This document shows positions 34,839 through 42,970 of a stretch of DNA of 64,000 nt, piece after piece (positions within the stretch are counted from its first letter, which is position 1; each line of letters starts with the position of its first letter). Made by a program: the position numbers and the translations under genes. The notes below the pieces were generated by a model. It was not told the origin of the DNA. It did no database searches and saw only the letters and a list, made by a program, of their open reading frames with translations. The stretch lies in assembly GCA_963697205.1 (NCBI GenBank), contig CAVONB010000012.1, forward strand, positions 1 to 64,000, read 5' to 3'. Source of the DNA: CAVONB01 sp963697205. GTDB lineage: Bacteria; Pseudomonadota; Alphaproteobacteria; Rhizobiales; Hyphomicrobiaceae.

Positions 34839-36766
34839 TCGTGGGCACGGCAGGGCACATTGACCACGGCAAGACGAGCCTCGTGCGCGCCCTGACCGGC
34901 GTCGATACCGATCGGCTGGCGGCCGAGAAGGCGCGAGGCATCACGATCGAGCTTGGCTTCGCCTACCTGCCGCGGCCCGACGGCAGCATTCTCGGCTTCG
35001 TCGACGTGCCGGGCCACGAGCGGCTCGTGCACACGATGTTGGCCGGTGCGGCCGGCATCGACCTCGCAATGCTGGTCGTAGCCGCCGATGACGGCGTCAT
35101 GCCGCAGACGCGCGAGCATATGGCGATCATCGAATTGCTGGGCATCCCGCGCGGGCTGGTCGCCCTGACCAAATGCGACCTTGTCACGCCGGCACGTCAG
35201 GACGAAGCGAAAGCCGAGATTGCCGCGCTGCTGGCGTCGACGCATCTCGCCGGCGCCGACATCGTCCCGGTCTCGGCCGTCACCAAGGATGGACTCGATC
35301 GGCTGCTGTCCAGGCTCGACGCGGCCGCGCAAGGCAGCGCCCGTCCACGCGCCGCGCACCGCTTCCGCCTTGCGGTCGATCGCTGCTTTGCGCTCGCCGG
35401 CGCCGGCACCGTCGTCACCGGCACGGTAGTGTCGGGCCGCGTTTGCGTCGGCGACACGGTCGCGGTATCGCCATCCGGTCTCGAGGCGCGTGTGCGCTCG
35501 ATCCACGCCCAGGGGCGTACCGCCGAAACCGGCCAGGCCGGCGAGCGCTGCGCCCTGGCACTCGTCGGCCCGCGCATCGCGACCGATACCGTCCGCCGCG
35601 GCGACGTGGTGCTCGACCCCGGCCTCCATGCGCCGGTTGTCCGCATCGATGCCGAGCTGCGTTTGCTCCCCGATGTCCGCAAGCCCGTCGGACGTTGGGC
35701 ACCGGTCAAGTTTCATCACGCCGCTGCCGAGCGCGACGGACGTGTCATGGCCTTGAACGATGCCGGCATTGTGCCTGGCGCCACGGATTACGTTCAACTT
35801 CTCCTCGACGCGCCCGTCGCGGTCGCTGCGGGCGATCGCTTCGTGCTACGTGACGCCGCCGGTCGTCAGACGATTGGCGGCGGTACGATACTCGACCTGG
35901 CGCCGCCCGAACGTCGGCGCGGCACACCCGCGCGACGCCGCGCCCTCGATGCGCGCAAGATCTCAGATGCCGACGCAGCACTCACGGCGTTGGTGGCCTG
36001 CGATGAGATGGTCGTCGACGTTACCGCGTTTGCGCGCGAACGCGCCCTTGACACGGCCTTCGCCGAGACCGCGCATGATCGCCTCGGTCTCGTCGCACTG
36101 CGGGCCGGCAACGCCATATCCGCCGTCGCCAGTCAAACCTGGAGCGTCATCGTTGCGCGCATCGTCGAGCACCTGGAGGCGGAGCACCGCCGCGCGCCCG
36201 ATCGCCTCGGCGTCGACGTGGAGCGCGTGCGCCGCGCAGCGCTTGCCCGCCTGCCTGCAACCGTCGTTCCAGCGCTGGTCGAGCGGCTCGTCGCCGAGCA
36301 GCACGCCGTTCGCGAAGGCGCGCTGCTGCGGCGTCCCGCGCATCGCCTTCGTATTTCGCCGGAGGAAGCGCGCGCCTGGGCCATGATCGCGCCGCAACTG
36401 GGGGGAGCGGAGCGGTTTCGTCCACCCCGCGTGCGCGATCTGGCCAATGACCTCGATCTCGACGAGCCGCTCGTGCGCAAGGTGCTCGTGGCGGCATCGC
36501 GGCGCGGGGCCGTCCAGGAGATCGCAAACGATCACTTCTTCTTGGCCGAGACCGTGGTCGAGATCGCAGACATCGTTCGCGCGCTTGGCGCCGGTGATGG
36601 CAACACGTTCACGGCGGCCGACCTGCGCGACAAGCTCGACAACGGCCGCAAAGTCGCTATTCAGATCCTGGAGTTCTTCGATCGGCACGGGTTGACGATG
36701 CGGCGCGGCGATGCGCGGCGTATCAACAAGCCCAAGCAAGCGTTGTTTTCGCGCCAGGGGCCGTGA
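34835..36766 (+). CDS. selB: Selenocysteine-specific elongation factor
   Basis: A 643-residue SelB GTPase. G1 is GHIDHGKT, the G3 region is DVPGHERLVHTM and G4 is TKCD. EF-Tu-like beta-barrel domains follow, then a C-terminal run of winged-helix domains (for example RDLANDLDLDEPLVRKVLVA and FTAADLRDKLDNGRKVAIQI) that bind the SECIS hairpin of selenoprotein mRNA. It is coupled to selA and followed 34 bp later by the tRNA-Sec gene. Confidence 0.97.
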   Translation: MIVGTAGHIDHGKTSLVRALTGVDTDRLAAEKARGITIELGFAYLPRPDGSILGFVDVPGHERLVHTMLAGAAGIDLAMLVVAADDGVMPQTREHMAIIELLGIPRGLVALTKCDLVTPARQDEAKAEIAALLASTHLAGADIVPVSAVTKDGLDRLLSRLDAAAQGSARPRAAHRFRLAVDRCFALAGAGTVVTGTVVSGRVCVGDTVAVSPSGLEARVRSIHAQGRTAETGQAGERCALALVGPRIATDTVRRGDVVLDPGLHAPVVRIDAELRLLPDVRKPVGRWAPVKFHHAAAERDGRVMALNDAGIVPGATDYVQLLLDAPVAVAAGDRFVLRDAAGRQTIGGGTILDLAPPERRRGTPARRRALDARKISDADAALTALVACDEMVVDVTAFARERALDTAFAETAHDRLGLVALRAGNAISAVASQTWSVIVARIVEHLEAEHRRAPDRLGVDVERVRRAALARLPATVVPALVERLVAEQHAVREGALLRRPAHRLRISPEEARAWAMIAPQLGGAERFRPPRVRDLANDLDLDEPLVRKVLVAASRRGAVQEIANDHFFLAETVVEIADIVRALGAGDGNTFTAADLRDKLDNGRKVAIQILEFFDRHGLTMRRGDARRINKPKQALFSRQGP

Positions 36767-36800
36767 CGGACCGCGAGTTCGTCGGCAGGTGGTGCGGGGC

Positions 36801-36896
36801 GGAGGAGAAACGTCCCCGGTGGGGCGGCCGGACTTCAAATCCGGTGAGGGTCGCGAGACGGCTTTCGGTGGGTTCGAACTCCTGCCTCCTCCGCCA
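36801..36896 (+). tRNA. selC: tRNA-Sec (TCA)
   Basis: A 96-base selenocysteine tRNA. The acceptor pairs GGAGGAG with CTCCTCC, followed by discriminator G and an encoded CCA. The anticodon stem GCCGGA/TCCGGT-like region encloses CTTCAAA with anticodon TCA at 36835-36837. The long extra arm (GAGGGTCGCGAGACGGCTTTC region) is characteristic. It lies directly after selB, so the decoding set is clustered. Confidence 0.96.
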
Positions 36897-37386
36897 ATCC
36901 TTCCGTCGGGCATCGTAGTAGACGCGCACTCCGAAGATGCCACCGCAGGGCGGTCCCGGATCCACGGGCTTCACCGGTCATTGGACCGTCCGACATCCTC
37001 CGGTGAGGACTGATCGGGTCAGGAGTTTATCCCAACCTGCTGTAGACAATCGTTTCTTCGGACTCGACGCCGTGCCACGACAACCCTACTATTTCAATCC
37101 TCAGTGCGGCTGTGCTCGCTTGCAGCGGGCTCAAGCAATTACGTGAAGTGGGGATACTGATTGCGGGTGGGGATGTCATGCGGTGGAAGGTATTTCTTGA
37201 ATTGAGCTGTCGACCTCGATGGCAGGAATTTCGAACGACTAGGGCCCATCTCTAGACCTCTGATTTTCACGTTTTTCGGAATGGACGCAGCGCCTGCCCT
37301 CTCGGCGGGTGCTCGCCGCACGCCGGCTCCGCTCGGCCGCGCGTGCCCTTCCAATCTTGCGCTCAAACTCACAATGGAGGCCGCGT
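36897..37386. other. Non-coding gap between tRNA-Sec and the RTX gene
   Basis: This 490-bp region holds no supported gene. Its second half is more AT-rich than the surroundings and presumably contains the promoter of the RTX gene, but I found no convincing -35/-10 pair. A ribosome site GGAGG (37376-37380) ends it. A TGGCAGGAATTTCG sequence near 37220 only loosely resembles a sigma-54 site. Confidence 0.5.
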
Positions 37387-40300
37387 ATGGCCACGTACAC
37401 GCGCACGAATTTCTTCGTTTCCGGCCTCATCGATTGGGACCTGGTCGTTCAGTGGACCCTTACGGGTGCCGAAGGACCATCGATTGTCCTTGTCCTGGAG
37501 AATGCCGACGGCACCAGCACGGTGTTGACCGGGATCGACCTGGAGACCGACGCCACCGGCCAGCCGATCGGCGGAACGGTCACCACCCTCGACCGCTACA
37601 GTGGGCCGGGTGCGACGGGATCGCTTCTGGAAGCGATTTCAGGTGGTTGGGCGCTGCAGGACCTTCACACCAATCTTTCCACGATAGCGGACTACGTGCT
37701 CAGCGGTAACGACCTCCTAATCGGTGGCAATCAGTACGACAAGTTGGACGGACATGCAGGCGCAGATACATTCGTGGGCGGCGCTGGCGATGATCAGTTT
37801 GTTGGCGATGGATCTGACACGGTCGACTACAGCACCGACCCTGGCGGAATTCACATCAATCTGGAGCCTTTCGCAACACAGGGAGGGCAACCCGGCGGCA
37901 CGGCCACGGACGGCTATGGCGATACCGACAACTTTACAGGAATCTCGCAGGTCATCGGCTCGCCCTTTGTTGACAACATCTTCGGCAGCGCTGGTTCCCA
38001 GACGCTCTCGGGCGGCGCTGGAAACGATTACATCTATGGTTCGCATGGCGCAGACTCGCTCAATGGCGGCACTGGCGTAGATGAGTTGGAAGGTGGCGCC
38101 GGACCCGATACTCTGAATGGTGGCGGGGATGGCAGCTTTGTAGAGACGGGTGGCGACGATGACTTTGCAAGCTATGAGCACGCGCCGGGCCCTGTCACTG
38201 CCGACCTGTTGACCGGCGGCACGGGGGGCGAAGCAGCAGGCGATGTGTACATCGACATTCAGGGGATCATCGGTTCCGGCTTTGGCGACACCCTCCGCGG
38301 CGACGATTTCGTCAACTATCTCCTCGCCGGCGGCGGCGACGACGAACTCACCGGCCGTGGCGGTGGCGACTATCTGATCGGCGGCGACGGCTTCGATGAG
38401 GCCCGCTATGACGTTGGCGGCGGCGGTGCCGCAGCCGTAGCCGTCGATCTCGACACAGGCCCGGTCACGCTGCCGGGCCTAGGAACTGTGACCGGTGGTA
38501 CGAGCAGCGACGGCGATATCCTCGTCCAGATCGAGGCCATTCGCGGCTCCAACTCGGCCAGCGGCGATACACTGATTGGCGACGTCAACGACAACGCCTT
38601 CCGTGGCCTACGGGGTAACGACACTATCGACGGCGGCGAAGGCGGGTTCGACGAATTGCGTTACGACCAGGATGCCGCGTCCAACTATTCCAGCGTCGGA
38701 GGCGGCGGCGCCAATCCCATCAACGCGAGTTTCGTCACCGGTACTGTCGTCGACGGATTCGGCACGATCGACACCTTCACAAACATCGACATCATCCGCG
38801 GCACGGCGTTCGCCGACTCCATGGTCGGCGGCAATGCGGCCAACGGCGTCTATGCCAACCAGGGATTCGAAGGTTTCCGCGGTCTTGCCGGCAACGATAC
38901 GTTGCGCGGCGGCCAGGGCTACGACGAAGTCCGCTACGATCGCGACGCCAACTACGGCGGCAACGCGGGCGTGACAGTTGATCTCCTCAACAATATCGCG
39001 ACAGACGGTTTCGGTCATACGGACACTCTGGAAGAGATCGAAGGATCGCGCGGCACGAACCAGAACGATACTTTCATCGGCAACAACCTGCAGAACAGGT
39101 TCTATGGCCTCGGCGGCAACGACAGCTTCGTGCTGGGCGATGGCTTTGATTATGTGGAGCCCGGCGCCGGCAATGACACCATCGATGGATCGCCGACCAG
39201 TCAGATCGATCAGGCGTACGATGATCGTGACTTCGTCAGCTACGACGACTTCGGGACGACCGGCGTCGGCGTTTATATCGACCTCAACGTCAATACCTTC
39301 GTAGATCCCACCGGCGGCATCGACACGATCATCGACATCGAGCGGCTGCGTGGCACGCAAGCCGACGACACCATGCAGGGCAGCGATACGGCGAACCTGC
39401 GAGAGGAGCTGTTCCAGGGGCTTGCCGGAGACGACATCATCGATGGCCGCAATGGCTACGACATCGCCGACTACAGCCGCGACGCGCAGTATGGCGGCAA
39501 CCTCGGCATTGTCGCGGACCTGTTGGCGGGTACCGTCATCGACGGCTTCGGTGACACGGATCGCATCTACTACATCGAGGGAATCCGCGGCACGAACGCC
39601 GGCGACCAGTTCATCGGCAATGGCGGCCGGAACATCTTCCGTCTGTTCGACGGCAACGACACGGTCGACGGCGGCGATGGAATCGATCGCGTGGAAATGT
39701 ACGTCGATGACTTGAGCCTCGGCGCGGGAGCCCAGGTCAATCTCTCGTCAAGCGTCGTCGCCGGCATCGCTGCGCAGACCGCGATCAGCATCAATGGCGG
39801 AACATCGACCCTGACGAGCATCGAGGACGTCATGGGGTCGTCCTCCAACGACACGATCGTTGGCTCCGATGGCAACAACCAGTTGGTCGGCTGGCTCGGA
39901 GACGATAGCATTCTCGGCCTGGACGGCGCCGATATCCTCAAGCCCGGCGCAGGCGCCGATACCATCGACGGCGGCGACGGTATCGATCGCATTTCATTCC
40001 TCTACGATCCCACGCAATACACCTATCTGAACGGGCTATATCCGACCGTCCACGCGACCGCGTGGGCGGGCGTTGCGATCGATCTCGGCTTGGGCACATT
40101 CACGAACGTCGATGGCCAGTTGGGTCAGGTCTCCAACGTCGAGGACGTCACGGGAACGTTCGCCGATGATCACATCGTCGGTGACAGCGGCGACAACGTC
40201 ATGAGTGGCCTATCCGGCAACGATACCCTCGACGGCGGCAGTGGCGGCAGTGACACCGTGAGCTATGCCGCCGTCAACGGCGACGGCCGCGTGCTTGCGC

Positions 40301-42780
40301 CCATCGTTGGCGTCAACGCCTCGATCCCCAATGGCGTCAATGTCGACCTGTCGACGGGCACGGCAAGCGACGGCGAGGGCGGAACCGATACGCTTCTCAA
40401 CATCGACAACGTCATCGGCAGCATCGGCAGCGACACCATCAAGGGAACGTCGGGCGACAACATCGTCGATGGCGGTGAGGGCACCGACACCTTCATCTTC
40501 ACCGGCGCGCTCGGCATCAGCGCACCGACGAGCAGCAACGCATTCGGGCCGATCTACGTTGGCACCGACACGAACGGCGGTGCCGGCATCTACACCGTCA
40601 CAGCGATTGCCGGTGGCTACCTTGTCGTCGGCCCCGACGGCAGCGATACATTGCTGGGCATCAATAGGTTGCAGTTTACCGATGGAACCCTTCTCGTCCC
40701 GATCCCCGGCGCGATCATCGATCAATCCGCCAGTTCCGATCCGGTCGAGGCCGAGGGTGGCCAGGGTGACGATTCGATCGTTGGTGGTTCCGCTGACGAT
40801 CTCCTGCTCGGCGGTACCGGTGGCGACACGCTGATCGGCGGTGACGGCTACAACGAGTTGAACGGCGGCGACGGCGACGACTCGGTGGTCGGCGGCGACG
40901 ACGGCAATCTCTTCATCGGCGGCAGCGGTCTCGGCAATGATACTTATACGGGCGGCGCGGGTGTCGACGAGGTGAAGTACACCTCGACGTCGGCCGGCAT
41001 CGTCGTCGACTTGTCGACCTCTCCGGGGACAGCGACGGGCGTCGAGATCGACACGGACACGCTGATCAGCATCGAGGACATCATTGCCGGCGCGGGACCG
41101 GATTCGATCCTGGGCAGTGCGGCAGCAAACCATTTCTTCGGCGAGGCTGGGGCGGACACGCTGAACGGCGCCGCTGGCAACGACACCCTGGAGGGCGGCA
41201 GCGGCAACGACAGCATCGTCGGCGGTGCCGACAACGATCACCTGTTCGGCGACAGCGACGACGACACGCTCGTCGGCGGTCTTGGCGACGACACCCTTGA
41301 TGGTGGTGCGAATACCCTGGGTGGCTTCGACGTCGCCGATCTCGCCGATGCCGCAGGCGTCGTCCTGACGCTCAACGTCGATGGCACGGGTACGGCAACG
41401 GGCGCCTCGATCGGAACCGATACGTTCCTGGGTATCGAGCGCTTCCTCGTGGGAGGTGGCAACGATAGTCTCGTTGGCAACGGCGAGAACAACGTCTTCG
41501 ACGGCGCCGGCGGCAACGATACGTTGCGCGGTGGCGCAGGCGCCGACACGCTGACCGGCGGACTTGGCGCAGACAGCCTGGCGGGCGATGCCGGCGACGA
41601 CGTGTTCCGGGTGACCGGCGCGGAATTGGCATCCGGCGAAGTCATCGACGGTGGCGCCGACGACGACACGCTGTTCGTCGACGGTGGCGGCGTTGTGAGC
41701 TTTGTGGGCACGACGCTCTCCGGGCTTGAAAACGTGGTCTTGACGCATGCGGCCGGCACTCACGTCACTGTTGCGTCTGCCGCGCAAGCAGCGCTGATTA
41801 CCTCCGCGCAAGGTACGCTCGACGTGGTGACGCTGGCCAGTGGCGGCTTGTCGGCAGAAGTCGCCAAGCAGCTGATCGACGCCGGCGTCGAACGCATCGA
41901 GTGGTCGAGCCCGGGCTTTGCGTCCGATGTCGAGGCGGTGCCCGACGGCCTCGGCGGCTTCATCATCTCCTACGACGACGGCGACGACATACAGCCCTGG
42001 GATACGATCGACGTCCAATACGACAGCCTCGGCCGCCAGATCGCGCAAACCAACGACTACGACTTCCCGGGGCCCGAGGGCGGCATCACGCTCAACTTCA
42101 CGTATGATCCCGTGACAGGCTTTGCGACGACGATCGTCAACACCGACGGTCATTTGACCCGCACGTTCTCCACCATCACGACGACGCTGGAGAACGGCGT
42201 GGTCACCAAAGTCGACACGATCAATGACAACGGCACGCCAGCCAATAGCGACGATACACTGGTCGAGCAATTCTTCACGGCCGGCGTCATCACGCTGGAG
42301 CGCACGAACGACACCTCGAGCGCCAACGCCGGCAAGCCCTGGCTCTACATCGACCGCGAGTACGAAGGCGGCGTGACGCAGATCTTCCGCACCTTCTGGG
42401 ACGCGGGCGTCAACGGCGGCGGCCAGCAGGTGGTCGGCGCGGCGGGATCGCAGGTGATCGAGGGCGTGGTGGCCGGTGGCGGCGTATCGACCACCAACGA
42501 CGCGCTGGTCGGCGGCGCGGGGGCGGACACGTTCCGCTTCGTACCCGGCTTCGGTCACGACACCATCTACGACTTCGTCGACGGCACTGATCTTCTCGAC
42601 CTCACCGGATACGGAACAGGCATCGAGACGCTGGCCGAGCTGGAAGCCGCCGCCTCGATCACCGAAGTGGCGTTCGGGGCAGGCTTCAACACCGTCATCG
42701 CCTTCAACGGCACGAGCGACCAGATCACCATCCGCAACCTCACCGTCGCACAACTCGGCGACGGCGACTTCACGGTCTGA
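37387..42780 (+). CDS. Large RTX (calcium-binding repeat) secreted protein
   Basis: A 1797-residue protein built of many RTX nonapeptide repeats (GGxGxDxUx), such as GGAGNDYIYGSHGADSLNGG and SGGNDTLRGG-like blocks, spread from about residue 105 to 1450. Between repeat blocks are recurring segments such as RYDRDANYGGNAGVTVDLL and DGFGDTDRIYYIEGIRGT. The C-terminal part (about 1450-1797) has a YD/RHS-like beta region, then a final RTX motif, DTIYDFVDGTDLLDLTGYG, and an uncleaved type I secretion tail. There is no signal peptide. It is probably exported by a type I system and binds calcium as an adhesin, surface layer or enzyme; no catalytic domain was recognised. GGAGG precedes the ATG. Confidence 0.88.
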   Translation: MATYTRTNFFVSGLIDWDLVVQWTLTGAEGPSIVLVLENADGTSTVLTGIDLETDATGQPIGGTVTTLDRYSGPGATGSLLEAISGGWALQDLHTNLSTIADYVLSGNDLLIGGNQYDKLDGHAGADTFVGGAGDDQFVGDGSDTVDYSTDPGGIHINLEPFATQGGQPGGTATDGYGDTDNFTGISQVIGSPFVDNIFGSAGSQTLSGGAGNDYIYGSHGADSLNGGTGVDELEGGAGPDTLNGGGDGSFVETGGDDDFASYEHAPGPVTADLLTGGTGGEAAGDVYIDIQGIIGSGFGDTLRGDDFVNYLLAGGGDDELTGRGGGDYLIGGDGFDEARYDVGGGGAAAVAVDLDTGPVTLPGLGTVTGGTSSDGDILVQIEAIRGSNSASGDTLIGDVNDNAFRGLRGNDTIDGGEGGFDELRYDQDAASNYSSVGGGGANPINASFVTGTVVDGFGTIDTFTNIDIIRGTAFADSMVGGNAANGVYANQGFEGFRGLAGNDTLRGGQGYDEVRYDRDANYGGNAGVTVDLLNNIATDGFGHTDTLEEIEGSRGTNQNDTFIGNNLQNRFYGLGGNDSFVLGDGFDYVEPGAGNDTIDGSPTSQIDQAYDDRDFVSYDDFGTTGVGVYIDLNVNTFVDPTGGIDTIIDIERLRGTQADDTMQGSDTANLREELFQGLAGDDIIDGRNGYDIADYSRDAQYGGNLGIVADLLAGTVIDGFGDTDRIYYIEGIRGTNAGDQFIGNGGRNIFRLFDGNDTVDGGDGIDRVEMYVDDLSLGAGAQVNLSSSVVAGIAAQTAISINGGTSTLTSIEDVMGSSSNDTIVGSDGNNQLVGWLGDDSILGLDGADILKPGAGADTIDGGDGIDRISFLYDPTQYTYLNGLYPTVHATAWAGVAIDLGLGTFTNVDGQLGQVSNVEDVTGTFADDHIVGDSGDNVMSGLSGNDTLDGGSGGSDTVSYAAVNGDGRVLAPIVGVNASIPNGVNVDLSTGTASDGEGGTDTLLNIDNVIGSIGSDTIKGTSGDNIVDGGEGTDTFIFTGALGISAPTSSNAFGPIYVGTDTNGGAGIYTVTAIAGGYLVVGPDGSDTLLGINRLQFTDGTLLVPIPGAIIDQSASSDPVEAEGGQGDDSIVGGSADDLLLGGTGGDTLIGGDGYNELNGGDGDDSVVGGDDGNLFIGGSGLGNDTYTGGAGVDEVKYTSTSAGIVVDLSTSPGTATGVEIDTDTLISIEDIIAGAGPDSILGSAAANHFFGEAGADTLNGAAGNDTLEGGSGNDSIVGGADNDHLFGDSDDDTLVGGLGDDTLDGGANTLGGFDVADLADAAGVVLTLNVDGTGTATGASIGTDTFLGIERFLVGGGNDSLVGNGENNVFDGAGGNDTLRGGAGADTLTGGLGADSLAGDAGDDVFRVTGAELASGEVIDGGADDDTLFVDGGGVVSFVGTTLSGLENVVLTHAAGTHVTVASAAQAALITSAQGTLDVVTLASGGLSAEVAKQLIDAGVERIEWSSPGFASDVEAVPDGLGGFIISYDDGDDIQPWDTIDVQYDSLGRQIAQTNDYDFPGPEGGITLNFTYDPVTGFATTIVNTDGHLTRTFSTITTTLENGVVTKVDTINDNGTPANSDDTLVEQFFTAGVITLERTNDTSSANAGKPWLYIDREYEGGVTQIFRTFWDAGVNGGGQQVVGAAGSQVIEGVVAGGGVSTTNDALVGGAGADTFRFVPGFGHDTIYDFVDGTDLLDLTGYGTGIETLAELEAAASITEVAFGAGFNTVIAFNGTSDQITIRNLTVAQLGDGDFTV

Positions 42781-42817
42781 GCCCCGCCGTCCCTCTCCGG
42801 AGCGGCTCGCCATGATC

Positions 42818-42850
42818 AAGCGCACGGCTCGTCAGGGGCCGTGCGCTTTA
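42818..42850 (+). terminator. Terminator-like hairpin after the RTX gene
   Basis: An 11-bp perfect stem (AAGCGCACGGC at 42818-42828, GCCGTGCGCTT at 42838-42848) with a 9-base loop. Only a short T stretch follows. It probably ends the RTX transcript, so selD needs its own promoter in 42850-42970. Confidence 0.6.
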
Positions 42851-42970
42851 CGTATGGCCGCTTTTCTGCTCTGTGAGCCATGCCATCGTGGACCCGTAGT
42901 GACGGGTGTGCAGCACGCGCGCACGTGCCGGCCGCGGTGGCTCGGATCTGGAATGGAGGGCGGGCCTGGA

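Noticed and set aside
36711..37013. A 100-codon frame across tRNA-Sec
   Set aside because: It overlaps the selB end and the whole tRNA gene and shows no protein family features.
37210..37240. Sigma-54-like promoter before the RTX gene
   Set aside because: TGGCAGGAATTTCG lacks the TTGC half at the right spacing.
40210..42825. An 871-codon open frame antisense to the RTX gene
   Set aside because: It mirrors the repetitive GC-rich RTX coding strand, has no recognisable domains and lies fully inside a well-supported gene.
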